Source: Chitinophagaceae bacterium (GTDB lineage: Bacteria > Bacteroidota > Bacteroidia > Chitinophagales > Chitinophagaceae). Taken from it: a stretch of 64,000 nt of DNA. The translations under genes and the position numbers were made by a program. The notes beneath the pieces are model-generated. The model was not told the origin of the DNA. It searched no databases and saw only the letters and a list, made by a program, of their open reading frames with translations. Where the stretch lies: assembly GCA_019638615.1 (NCBI GenBank), contig JAHBTL010000010.1, positions 1 through 64,000 of the forward strand. Reading direction: 5' to 3'. Below are positions 53,253-62,026 of this stretch, piece after piece; within the stretch, counting starts at the first letter, position 1, and each line of letters begins with the position of its first letter.

Positions 53253-54362
53253 TTACAGATAACTCAATTTTGTTTTGGACGTTAATTCCAGTAAAGTTTC
53301 GTACATCAATTTAATAGTATTTTCAATATCATCCTTATGCAGCATTTCTACTGTAGTATGCATATACCGCAACGGGATGGATATTAATACGGAAGGACAG
53401 CCATCGTTTGCGTAAGCAAAAGACTCTGTGTCGGTTCCGGTACTTCGACTCACCGTTCTTAACTGTACGGGAATTTTATTATCGGCTGCGATTTTCTGTA
53501 CAAAATCAAGCAATTTATTGTGTACTGCAGGCCCATACGCCAATGAAGGGCCTTTACCGCAAGCCACATCCCCTTCTATGATTTTATTGATCATTGGGGT
53601 AGTGGTATCGTGTGTTACATCCGTAATGATCGCTACGTCGGGCTTAATACGACGGGCAATCATTTCAGCCCCCCGCAACCCAATTTCTTCCTGAACGGCA
53701 TTCACTATATATAGACCAAAAGGCAATTTTTTCCTGTTTTCTTTCAGTAATCTCGCTACTTCTGCGATCATAAACCCACCAATACGATTGTCCATGGCCC
53801 TGCCTATATAATAGTTATACGCCAGTTCATCAAACCCTTCTTCGTAAGTAGCTACCGCGCCGATATGTATGCCTAAATCTTCTACTTCTTTTTTGCTTCT
53901 TGCGCCTGCATCCAGGAACAGGTTTTCTACTTTTGGCTGGGTTTCCTTTTCACCCCCTCCCAAACGGGTATGAATGGCCGGCCAACCAAATACTGCTTTT
54001 ACGGTTCCCTTTTTCCCATGAATAATGACCCGTTTGCCCGGCGCTATCTGGTGATCAACACCACCATTACGCTTCAGGTAAATCAACCCATCGTTGGTAA
54101 TATAATTAACAAACCAGCTGATTTCATCTGCATGGGCTTCTATTACTACTTTAAATTTCTCATCCGGGTTGATTACCCCGACAGCCGTACCGTAAGGATC
54201 AACAAAACTCCTGTCAATATAAGGCTTCAGGTATTCCAGCCATAGTTTTTGTCCGCTGCTTTCAAAACCGGTAGGGGAAGCGTTATTAATATAGTTTCTC
54301 AGGAATGTGTGCGATTCGGGATTAAGTATGGATTTTTGTTTGCTTTTGGTTTGTTTCGCCAT
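53253..54362 (-). CDS. M42 family aminopeptidase
   Basis: 369 residues from the ATG at 54362 (MAKQTKSKQK); the upstream start at 54386 is less likely. The two-metal site of M42/M18-type peptidases is visible: H in EAHADEI, D in RAMDNRIGG, E-E in VQEEIGLRG, D in IITDVTHD and H in RYMHTTVEM. It is a cytosolic cobalt/zinc aminopeptidase or endoglucanase-like protein (the 'M42 glutamyl aminopeptidase'). The same unit holds the UbiA-like gene 30 bp upstream. Confidence 0.92.
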   Translation of the reverse strand: MAKQTKSKQKSILNPESHTFLRNYINNASPTGFESSGQKLWLEYLKPYIDRSFVDPYGTAVGVINPDEKFKVVIEAHADEISWFVNYITNDGLIYLKRNGGVDHQIAPGKRVIIHGKKGTVKAVFGWPAIHTRLGGGEKETQPKVENLFLDAGARSKKEVEDLGIHIGAVATYEEGFDELAYNYYIGRAMDNRIGGFMIAEVARLLKENRKKLPFGLYIVNAVQEEIGLRGAEMIARRIKPDVAIITDVTHDTTTPMINKIIEGDVACGKGPSLAYGPAVHNKLLDFVQKIAADNKIPVQLRTVSRSTGTDTESFAYANDGCPSVLISIPLRYMHTTVEMLHKDDIENTIKLMYETLLELTSKTKLSYL

Positions 54363-54392
54363 GTGTTCAATTATTATTATTGCCAAAAATAC

Positions 54393-55244
54393 TTAAATCC
54401 TTAACAACAATAGTAAAAGGGCTGATAACATCATCAGCCCGTCCAGCACAAAATAATAAAAGTAGTCGCTGAAATGAGCAGTGGCATAACGATACAACGC
54501 CGCCACGATACCTATTGGAACCAACAGCGGCAAAACTTGTAAGGTGCTTATCCGGCCAAAAAGCAACAATGTAAAAAAAGCAGACAGCGCCAATGACAGA
54601 AGGAATATCCGTTTTACATTTTTATCGCTTACCCAGGTTATAATACTTTTAACGCCCTGCTGACGGTCTGTTTCCCGGTCGCGGTAATCAAAAAGTATAC
54701 AAATAGCATAAATCAGGAAATACCGGCCGATACAATAAAAAGTATGCGATGCCGTCCATGAGCTACCCGCTACCAGGATGGGCAACGTCGAAGTAACGTA
54801 CATCCATACGAATGAAAGAAAGATGGTTTTACCAACAGCGATCCTTGATAACCAACCGAACGGACGTAAAGGTATTTTGGGCGCAGAATACAAGAAGGTA
54901 GCTGCAATCCCTACCCCTATTGATAGCCAGTGCTGCCTGAGCTGCCAACCATATACCAGGGATATGCCAAGTCCCGCCATAAAGAAGAACAGAAGCAGGT
55001 TCCTGAACCTGTCATTCCATTGGATACGTGGGGAAGCTGATACCTGCAAAGGAGTTAAATACCAATGAAAATCATAACTGCAGAGGGTAGCTCCAAAAAC
55101 AAAAGCAAAAAAAACAAAATGATCGTATTGAAGAGAAAAGAGGTAATTGGTCTGATCGATCATCAGCAAGGCACAGCCTGCTATATACAGGTTTGTATAC
55201 AGAAAGAAATCAAAAAGGGAACTTTGTATAGTCTTTCCTATGAT
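54393..55244 (-). CDS. UbiA-like prenyltransferase family membrane protein
   Basis: 283 residues if started at 55244; the only standard in-frame start is TTG at 55169 (258 residues). The extension reads SSLFDFFLYTNLYIAGCALLM, which looks like the missing first helix of the family. Its start overlaps the stop of the upstream gene as TAATC, one base from the usual TAATG. About eight membrane helices follow. The second UbiA motif is intact (FDYRDRETDRQQ, DxxDxxxD), the first is degenerate (SYDFHWY). It would transfer a prenyl chain to an aromatic or similar acceptor, or be a relative without that activity. Confidence 0.75.
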   Translation of the reverse strand: MIGKTIQSSLFDFFLYTNLYIAGCALLMIDQTNYLFSLQYDHFVFFAFVFGATLCSYDFHWYLTPLQVSASPRIQWNDRFRNLLLFFFMAGLGISLVYGWQLRQHWLSIGVGIAATFLYSAPKIPLRPFGWLSRIAVGKTIFLSFVWMYVTSTLPILVAGSSWTASHTFYCIGRYFLIYAICILFDYRDRETDRQQGVKSIITWVSDKNVKRIFLLSLALSAFFTLLLFGRISTLQVLPLLVPIGIVAALYRYATAHFSDYFYYFVLDGLMMLSALLLLLLRI

Positions 55245-55732
55245 TAAAGAGCTTTTTCAATAGTAATGGGTGGCGCTGTAACCGTATCACTCATATTGCC
55301 GGCCTGGTCTTTAAACCAGAATTTAAATACGGCCTGTTCTACTGTATCCGAAGGATTGCATTTAATCCTTGCAAAATACTGTTCTTTAATAATAATTGTA
55401 ATTTCACCTTTCTGATTCACTGTTGGAGGCACTTCTTCCGATATTGTAAAACTCGAACTATCTGTATACGACACTTCTATGGTAGGATCCGGGTCACAGG
55501 GCGATTTAGATGAGTTTTTTTGTACCCATATCGGCACGCCGGCTATATCTCCTTCTGCATCTGTATATTCCAGCACATATTGTATCATAGGATTCCCTAC
55601 CCTCGGTGCATAATTTCCTATCATCTCTTTTAACTTCAACGTAGGTTTTGATTCAAACTTATCTTTGCTGCAGGAAACAGCCAGTGCCAGAAACAAAATG
55701 ATGACCGGTATTGGTTTCATATATTTATTCAT
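55244..55732 (-). CDS. hypothetical lipoprotein
   Basis: 162 residues from the ATG at 55732 (MNKYMKPIPVI); the next ATG is at 55720. A lipobox ends at C21 (LAVSCSKD). The mature protein has Ig-like beta features (YVLEYTDAEGDIAGVPIW, then FTISEEVPPTVNQKGEIT) and two Cys (DPDP region and KCNPSD). No family is recognised. It directly overlaps the UbiA-like gene and diverges from the LuxE-like gene. Confidence 0.7.
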   Translation of the reverse strand: MNKYMKPIPVIILFLALAVSCSKDKFESKPTLKLKEMIGNYAPRVGNPMIQYVLEYTDAEGDIAGVPIWVQKNSSKSPCDPDPTIEVSYTDSSSFTISEEVPPTVNQKGEITIIIKEQYFARIKCNPSDTVEQAVFKFWFKDQAGNMSDTVTAPPITIEKAL

Positions 55733-55755
55733 TAAAACAAATGTAGATATTCCCA

Positions 55756-56766
55756 TTGAAAAATCTCCCATCTCATATCAACATTGCCCGGCACATCTTT
55801 GATTTTAACATTTCTGACTTTACTTCCCGGGTATTGGAGGTATTTCATTTTCAATATAATAACAATATAATTTACCAGCAATATTGCAGGGCATTGGGGA
55901 TAAAGGCGGATGCCGTAAAAAAAATTGTGAACATACCGTTTTTACCTGTCAGCTTCTTTAAAACCCATGCTGTAAAAACAGCCGGCTTCAGCGCCGGAAC
56001 GGTTTTTGAAAGCAGCGGCACTACCCAAACCATTAACAGCAAACATTACATTAAGGACCTATCCCTATATACGCAAAGCTTCAGCAAGACGTTTGAGCTT
56101 TTTTACGGTAAACCACAAGATTGGTGCATCATCGCCCTCCTCCCCTCCTATCTTGAACGCCGGCATTCATCGCTCGTAATGATGGCGGATGCATTGATGA
56201 AGGCCAGCAAGCACCCCGATAGCGGCTTTTACCTGCACAACCACGAGCAGCTTGCAGCAACGCTTGTAAAACTGGAACAACAAAAGCAAAAAACATTGTT
56301 GCTGGGTGTAACTTTCGGACTCCTAGATTTTGCCGAACAATATGCCATGCCTTTGCACTATACTACCATCATGGAAACCGGTGGCATGAAAGGGCGCAGG
56401 GAAGAAATGACCCGCGAGGAAGTGCATGGTATTCTGAAACACGCATTCGGGGTAAAAAATATCCATTCGGAATATGGCATGACGGAATTGTTATCGCAGG
56501 CATACTCAAAACAAAATGGTGTGTTTTATTGCCCACCCTGGATGAAGGTTTTAATGAGAAATGAAGATGACCCGCTCGCTACAGAACTTGCCCCAACCGG
56601 CAAACCGTTGAATGGCGTTATCAATATCATTGATCTTGCCAATATTTATTCCTGCTCATTCATTGCTACGGAAGATGCAGGCAAACTCTACCCCGACGGA
56701 AGCTTTGAAGTACTCGGAAGAATAGACAACAGTGATATACGCGGCTGCAGCCTGATGGTGGTGTAG
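55756..56766 (+). CDS. LuxE/PaaK-like acyltransferase
   Basis: 336 residues from the TTG at 55756. It resembles LuxE-type acyl-protein synthetases of the ANL fold: N-terminal helix region, then PFLPVSFFKTH, an ATP-loop-like SSGTTQT (about 87-93), TTIMETGGMKGRREEMT, the SEYGMTELLSQAY motif and the C-terminal GRIDNSDIRG. It would activate a fatty acid with ATP and pass it to a protein or other acceptor. In Bacteroidota such genes are often alone and their targets are not known. The downstream 56767-56985 region is repetitive. Confidence 0.85.
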   Translation: MKNLPSHINIARHIFDFNISDFTSRVLEVFHFQYNNNIIYQQYCRALGIKADAVKKIVNIPFLPVSFFKTHAVKTAGFSAGTVFESSGTTQTINSKHYIKDLSLYTQSFSKTFELFYGKPQDWCIIALLPSYLERRHSSLVMMADALMKASKHPDSGFYLHNHEQLAATLVKLEQQKQKTLLLGVTFGLLDFAEQYAMPLHYTTIMETGGMKGRREEMTREEVHGILKHAFGVKNIHSEYGMTELLSQAYSKQNGVFYCPPWMKVLMRNEDDPLATELAPTGKPLNGVINIIDLANIYSCSFIATEDAGKLYPDGSFEVLGRIDNSDIRGCSLMVV

Positions 56767-56985
56767 CAGGTTGCAGGTTTCAGGAGATTTGAAATTTGAA
56801 ATTCGAGATTTGATGGCTGTTACAGGTTACAAGTTTCAAGTTGCAGGCTACAGGTTTATAATTTGGAGTTTCGGGTTTGTGGTTTGAGGTTTATAGTTTA
56901 TGGCAGTCTACATAACTTCAAACAATAAACCATAAACCACAAACATAGCTGAAAGACTGATTGCTCATAGCCCACCGCTCATTGC
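56767..56985. repeat. degenerate word repeats
   Basis: 219 bp composed of near-repeats such as AGGTTGCAGGTTTCAGG, ACAGGTTACAAGTTTCAAGTTGCAGG, GTTTGTGGTTTGAGGTTTATAGTTTATGG and, inverted, CCATAAACCACAAAC, then GCTCATAGC / GCTCATTGCTCACAGC. The style recalls degenerate, slippage-born sequence. No gene is visible; the end of the oxidoreductase gene lies inside the same kind of sequence. Confidence 0.55.
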
Positions 56986-58068
56986 TCACAGCCGATAGCC
57001 TACATCCATTAAACCCGTGCATGGAATGGTTCTTTTTTCCTGGTTACTTTGTATGGCAAGCTCCATGATGCGGATGGTATTATAGCCATGTTCCGGTTTT
57101 TCGCGCAGCGGCGCGCCATGAACAATGGTTTGATAAAGCTCAAGATAATAATCCGCATAGCTTCCTTTATGGGAAGGATATTTTTGTTTTATGATTTCGC
57201 CGTTGATAACAGTATGCAGCATCCCGAAAGTATCTTCTTTTTCCTGCCCCCAGTCATCGCCCAAAGGCAGCTCGCCTGCACGCAAACGCGCTTCCTGGGG
57301 GTCTTCGCCATATTTTATGAATGAACCCAGTGTGCCCTGTATCATATACCTGGGCCCTGGCTCACGTACCAGCATACCCGCATGCAGGATCACTTTATTA
57401 AAACCGTAATCGAGCCAGATGTTAAAATAGTCATCCACCCGCGCATGCGGACGCTGCAAACGAATATCAGCAGTAATATTATGGGGCATCCCGAAAAAAT
57501 AAAGCACCTGGTCTATGATATGCGCGCCCAGATCGTACAATATGCCGCTTCCGGGAAGAAGCGCTTCCCGCCATGCATGGGGCCGCTCTTCCATCCTGTA
57601 ACGGTCGTAATGAGCTTCAAACTCATGTACTTCACCCAGCAACTTCTTATCCAGGATTTCTTTGATGGTCCTGAAATCGCTTACATATCTCCGGTTTTGG
57701 TAAACACTCAATATTTTACCCGAAGCTTTTGCTATTTTCACCAGTTGCCTCCCTTCTTCCGAGGTATTGGCAAAGGGCTTTTCCAGTACCACATGCTTTC
57801 CTGCTTCCAAAGCCATTTTAGTGTAAGGAAAATGCGTGTCATTGGGCGTAGTGATCACCACCAGGTCAATCCCGGGATCCGCTATCATTTCGTCTATAGT
57901 GCGCACTATTTTAGCCTGTGGGAATTGCATTTTGGCTTCATCGCCTTTGCGTTGCAGGATACTCACGAGTTCATATTGCTCAGGCAAGGCTGTAATAAAA
58001 GGAAGATGAAAAACTTTCGCGGAAATACCAAAACCTACAACTCCCACCTTAATTTTTTGCTGCGCCAT
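56986..58068 (-). CDS. Gfo/Idh/MocA family oxidoreductase
   Basis: 360 residues from the ATG at 58068 (MAQQKIKVGVVGFG); an in-frame earlier start at 58107 overlaps the upstream gene. Rossmann motif GVVGFGISAKVFH (8-20), EKPFAN (about 99-104), LGAHIIDQ near the middle. The pattern is of inositol/scyllo-inositol or sugar dehydrogenases (IolW/YvaA-like). It is the last gene of a seven-gene operon with a rhamnose-type transporter and mutarotase, so its substrate may be a deoxy-sugar derivative. Confidence 0.9.
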   Translation of the reverse strand: MAQQKIKVGVVGFGISAKVFHLPFITALPEQYELVSILQRKGDEAKMQFPQAKIVRTIDEMIADPGIDLVVITTPNDTHFPYTKMALEAGKHVVLEKPFANTSEEGRQLVKIAKASGKILSVYQNRRYVSDFRTIKEILDKKLLGEVHEFEAHYDRYRMEERPHAWREALLPGSGILYDLGAHIIDQVLYFFGMPHNITADIRLQRPHARVDDYFNIWLDYGFNKVILHAGMLVREPGPRYMIQGTLGSFIKYGEDPQEARLRAGELPLGDDWGQEKEDTFGMLHTVINGEIIKQKYPSHKGSYADYYLELYQTIVHGAPLREKPEHGYNTIRIMELAIQSNQEKRTIPCTGLMDVGYRL

Positions 58069-58103
58069 TGTAATGTTTTGGGTGAAGATAAAGGAAAAAC
58101 GAC

Positions 58104-59642
58104 TCATTCTGCCTGTTCTCCCTTCACATGAAGAATCGTATTAAGCAGCGTTAATGTAAATAGCATTGACCTTTTTAAAGAAGATATACGTCCGCCATCA
58201 TTAAACCTGCCTTCTATTGCTTCAAGTTGCCGAAGTTGGGATACAAGGGCTTTCTTATATAACAGTCTGCCTCTTCCATCCAGATAGACAGGATTACTTA
58301 GATAACCTGCGGGACCTGGCGAGTCTCCGAAAAGATTGTCCATATAAAACTCACCCGCAGGGCGGGTCTTCCAATACTTTTTAAACTTTTCAGTAGCATC
58401 TCCCCATTGGTCAAAATAGGCCTGCTCAGCTTCCATGTAAATCCTTACCAGCTTTTGAGCGGCTTCCGGAGACTTAGGGCGATACAACTGCTCAATCACG
58501 TTTGATAAAACCGCTTTAATATCCCGCGATGGGTCGGCAGCCATTAACCCTCCACATGCGATGTTCACTTCTGTGCCGGGATTATTTACAGGCCCCTGGT
58601 AGTGCATAATACCACGTACCCCCTGGGCATATTGCCTGCTGATCGCTGTTGCCTGCTGCTGCATATGTGGAATAAAGAAAGACTGTCTGTCCCATCTTTG
58701 AGCAGGATACACCCATCTTCCACCTGAAGTTCCATAGGTACAATGCAGTTGCCTGATAAAAGCAGCCCTTTCCGACTCCGGTATATAGGTACCGTGCCAG
58801 CCCTGATCATAAAACCCATCAATATGATGACTTAATTCAATAATATGTTTTTTATCCGATTCCGTAAACCGTTCATTACTGTCCATAGCCCAACCGATGG
58901 GAATTACATTAATGAGCTTGTCCGGCCATTGCCTGCGAATGTACCTGGCTGTTTTTTCGTTTATCCTGCAATGGTATTCTACAATGCCGGCTTTACCGGC
59001 GCAGTATGGACAAAAGCACCCTCCCTGATCGAATGACTCCAGATGCACACCATCAAAGTCAAACTCGGTCAATACAAAATCAAGAATTTTTTTTACCCAT
59101 TCAAACGAACGGCTATTGGCATCGCACAAAGCCTTTGTATTAGGAGAACCCTCCCGGCTCCTTGCCGCAAGGGCGGGATCGTTCTCGATAATTTTTTCGT
59201 ATCCCCAACTATAGGTTCCCATGCCATAAATCACTTTTATATTTCTTTGATGCGCGGCATTAATAATTTCTTTTACCCGGCGTCTGCGGTCTAACTCAAC
59301 GCCTGCGCCAATATTTAAAGGCCAGGAGGTAGTGGCGAGCAATCCCCATGCATCCAGCCAGTTATATCCGAAACTGCTTTGTACATCCAGGGCTTTTACA
59401 ACGCCCTGTACCGTCTTTTCATCCATATGAGGCGCAGGCCATTCTTCCAGTGCCAAAGGCTCAAGCCTCATATCGTTTACCCAACATCCATAAGCAATCC
59501 GATAGTCAAACCCTTGTTTTGCAAAAATGGGCGAAAAAGAATTTGCAATTACACCCTGCTCCTTCCGCTGAACAAAAGCAAGACCGGAACCGGCCGTGGC
59601 GGTGGTCAGGAAATCTCTCCGGCTTATTTTCTTTAATTTCAT
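58104..59642 (-). CDS. Tat-exported TIM-barrel glycosidase-like protein
   Basis: 512 residues. A twin-arginine signal (KKISRRDFLTTATAGSG, about 4-20) shows Tat export. The body resembles a glycoside hydrolase-like TIM barrel: YGCWVNDMRLEP, YGMGTYSWGYEK, FDFDGVHLESFDQGG (a candidate acid residue at the strand end), GCFCPYC with two Cys pairs, and GWAMDSNER. No CAZy family is claimed. Its place between the RhaT-like transporter and the oxidoreductase points to sugar release in the periplasm. Confidence 0.75.
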   Translation of the reverse strand: MKLKKISRRDFLTTATAGSGLAFVQRKEQGVIANSFSPIFAKQGFDYRIAYGCWVNDMRLEPLALEEWPAPHMDEKTVQGVVKALDVQSSFGYNWLDAWGLLATTSWPLNIGAGVELDRRRRVKEIINAAHQRNIKVIYGMGTYSWGYEKIIENDPALAARSREGSPNTKALCDANSRSFEWVKKILDFVLTEFDFDGVHLESFDQGGCFCPYCAGKAGIVEYHCRINEKTARYIRRQWPDKLINVIPIGWAMDSNERFTESDKKHIIELSHHIDGFYDQGWHGTYIPESERAAFIRQLHCTYGTSGGRWVYPAQRWDRQSFFIPHMQQQATAISRQYAQGVRGIMHYQGPVNNPGTEVNIACGGLMAADPSRDIKAVLSNVIEQLYRPKSPEAAQKLVRIYMEAEQAYFDQWGDATEKFKKYWKTRPAGEFYMDNLFGDSPGPAGYLSNPVYLDGRGRLLYKKALVSQLRQLEAIEGRFNDGGRISSLKRSMLFTLTLLNTILHVKGEQAE

Positions 59643-59662
59643 AGCTTGTAAATAATTTTATA

Positions 59663-60706
59663 TTAAATACCTGCCATATTATTACCCGCACCTATCAGTA
59701 TAACGGAAAGTATCAATGCGAGGATACCCAACCACAGGTAGAACTTTGTCTTTTTGCTGACAGCCTTCCATTCTTTCAATACCACTCCCCATAAATTGCT
59801 GAAGATGATAATTGATGCCATGTGAATACTCCAACTGGCAAAATCATACTGTCCCATTTTGGTGGAGCCCATGCCATAGAAAAAGAACTGACCATACCAC
59901 ATCAGCCCGCTTAATAAAGCCAGCAGGTAATTTTTGTAGAGCACCTTTTTTGGCTTAATGGTATAATCACCAAAAGTTTTGTTTTTAAAGCTGGTGATAA
60001 GATTATAAATAAGATTGGAAGTAAAGCCACCGGCCAGCGCCAAAACAAAAATGGGAATATTTACGAATACTGCATCAGTACCCATTTGAGCTGCCTGTTG
60101 GGCAATGGGGGTACCGGCTGTTATGGCAAAAGCCATGCAGGCGCTTAATACCCCTCCCATCAAAGCCATTACAAACCCTTTGAATGCCGAAAATTCTTTT
60201 ACGGATGCTTTTTTATCTGCCTCAGAAAGCACCTGGTCTTTCAGTATACCGGCGTACCCGCAAAACGCCACGCCTGCAATGCAAACAATAAATCCAGTTA
60301 GTATCACAAACCCGGAAGATGTGGTAAAAAGCAACATGATTTTATGCTGCATTACTGCCGGGACGATGGTACCAACAATAGCCGATACACCAAGGCAAAT
60401 AGATTGCCCCAGCGCCAGGCCAAGATATCGTAGTCCCAGCCCCGCCAGCAAACCACCGAAACCCCATAAAAATCCATAAATGTATGTCCACACCCTGGCG
60501 CTAAGAGAACTGGTTGAAAGGATTTCCCATAAAGCCGGTGATGTGATCATTCCTCCAATAGTAGGCATGATCATCCAGGCAACAAACCCTAATACGATCC
60601 AATAGGTACCCCAGGACCATTTTTTTACCCCATTATAGGGAACATAAAAACTCGCAGAAGAAAATCCGCCAATTGAATGATAAATTATACCAAGTAATTG
60701 TTCCAT
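59663..60706 (-). CDS. RhaT-like L-rhamnose/proton symporter
   Basis: 347 residues with ten predicted membrane helices, matching the RhaT family of proton-driven sugar importers: HSIGGFSSASFYVPYNGVKK at the N-terminus, WSWGTYWI, CLGVSAIVGTIVPA and NIPIFVLALAGGFTSN near the middle. It brings a sugar (rhamnose or a related one) into the cytosol. With L-rhamnose mutarotase in the same operon (61704), the substrate is likely an L-rhamnose-type sugar, but no rhaA/rhaB/rhaD genes are in the window. Confidence 0.9.
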   Translation of the reverse strand: MEQLLGIIYHSIGGFSSASFYVPYNGVKKWSWGTYWIVLGFVAWMIMPTIGGMITSPALWEILSTSSLSARVWTYIYGFLWGFGGLLAGLGLRYLGLALGQSICLGVSAIVGTIVPAVMQHKIMLLFTTSSGFVILTGFIVCIAGVAFCGYAGILKDQVLSEADKKASVKEFSAFKGFVMALMGGVLSACMAFAITAGTPIAQQAAQMGTDAVFVNIPIFVLALAGGFTSNLIYNLITSFKNKTFGDYTIKPKKVLYKNYLLALLSGLMWYGQFFFYGMGSTKMGQYDFASWSIHMASIIIFSNLWGVVLKEWKAVSKKTKFYLWLGILALILSVILIGAGNNMAGI

Positions 60707-60751
60707 GATAAATCAAGCCTTTTAATTACTTATATGTGTATTCGAAAAATG

Positions 60752-61696
60752 CTAAAAAAGACTGTAGCGTGTTTCAACGTCTACGGACATCACTGTACCC
60801 TGTTGTATTAGTTCCGGACAACCTCCAACAGCCTCAATTTCCATAAAGTTTGAACTGTCGTTATAAACACTGTATCGAACTCCCCTGGGAGTAGGTATAC
60901 ATTGCGGATCAGCATCACTTATATCAATATAGGATTGTGAAGAAGGAATAACCGATGCGCTACGTTTGACGCGTAGATTTTGTTGAACGTGGTGAAATTC
61001 TATCCATGAAACAGATGGGGCTAACCCGACCTGGAACCTTTTTTTTCCGTCCGCAGGAATTTCCATTATATCACCATGAAGAATACATTGCGGAACGATG
61101 GTATCATCATACAGGTCCCAAATGCAGGCTTCATTTTGGAAAGGAAAAACTACTTTATTGCCATGATCAGTATCAAACTGGCACAGTGTCCAGGGTGCTA
61201 TAAGGATTTCCGAGGCTTTTAATTTTTCTTTACCAGTGTAGGTAACAGACTCTCTTACGCACACTGTTACTTCATCTCCTTCTTGTGATACACTAATATC
61301 CCGGCTGAATACAGTAGGCAATCCTATTCCACTATTATTAATAAGATCAACCTCTGCTTCGACCAAAGCGTGTCGTTCCTCATGCTGTTTTACCTGATAA
61401 TGTGCAAACCTGATTGCCGGTGATACCCGCCATTTTCCTGTTGCATACTGATAACCGAGCATGGTTCCTTCGGGTGCCGGCCATAAAACATCTCCACCCG
61501 GATTATAATAAGTCGATTGATCACTCCAAAAACGGATAGCATCCAGGTTTACCCTATTAATAACTTCTTCATTCCAGATAGTAAAAAGCCGCCCTTCCAT
61601 ATCAAGCGCAACGAGCACCCCAGCCTTTGCATCTCCTATAAAATGAGTTCTTTTACCGGCCCTATCAAATGCCGCCTGCAGATCCTTTACATGCAT
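60752..61696 (-). CDS. DUF6786 family protein (aldose epimerase-like fold)
   Basis: 314 residues with a galactose-mutarotase-like beta-sandwich pattern, as in the DUF6786 family (aldose-1-epimerase-related): YNPGGDVLWPAPEGTMLGYQ near residues 63-82, APWTLCQFD, GLAPSVSWIEF and the C-terminal IEAVGGCPEL. It might bind or epimerise the sugar taken up by the RhaT-like transporter. 7 bp from rhaM. Confidence 0.7.
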   Translation of the reverse strand: MHVKDLQAAFDRAGKRTHFIGDAKAGVLVALDMEGRLFTIWNEEVINRVNLDAIRFWSDQSTYYNPGGDVLWPAPEGTMLGYQYATGKWRVSPAIRFAHYQVKQHEERHALVEAEVDLINNSGIGLPTVFSRDISVSQEGDEVTVCVRESVTYTGKEKLKASEILIAPWTLCQFDTDHGNKVVFPFQNEACIWDLYDDTIVPQCILHGDIMEIPADGKKRFQVGLAPSVSWIEFHHVQQNLRVKRSASVIPSSQSYIDISDADPQCIPTPRGVRYSVYNDSSNFMEIEAVGGCPELIQQGTVMSVDVETRYSLF

Positions 61697-61703
61697 TGTT
61701 CAT

Positions 61704-62024
61704 TTATTTCAGGTGAAAAATCTCTGTCAGCATTTCTTCCTTCGCCTTATCACTGCTTTCCGATTCACTTTCTAAAAATGATGTCATGAACTTCCACCAT
61801 CGTTTACATACATTCTGCTCCGCCAGGCGTGAAAACAATGCTTCATCTTTTACTTCCATATATCCAAATAATTGCTGAGTGTCTGCTCTGTGAAAAATGG
61901 TATAATTTGAAACGCCATGTTCTCTGAGTGTTTCTTCGAGCTCAGGCCAAATGGGATTGTGCTGCTTTATATAGTCAGTCAGCTTTCCCCCTTTTGCATG
62001 AATTACGAATGCTTTTCTGATCAT
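61704..62024 (-). CDS. rhaM: L-rhamnose mutarotase
   Basis: 106 residues. Y18, H22 and the IWPE motif (YIKQHNPIWPEL), and W76-W77 (CKRWWKFM), match the known active-site positions of the E. coli enzyme. It interconverts the alpha and beta anomers of L-rhamnose or related deoxy-sugars. It is the third gene of the operon, 2 bp after the polysaccharide deacetylase and 7 bp before DUF6786. Confidence 0.93.
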   Translation of the reverse strand: MIRKAFVIHAKGGKLTDYIKQHNPIWPELEETLREHGVSNYTIFHRADTQQLFGYMEVKDEALFSRLAEQNVCKRWWKFMTSFLESESESSDKAKEEMLTEIFHLK

Positions 62025-62026
62025 AA

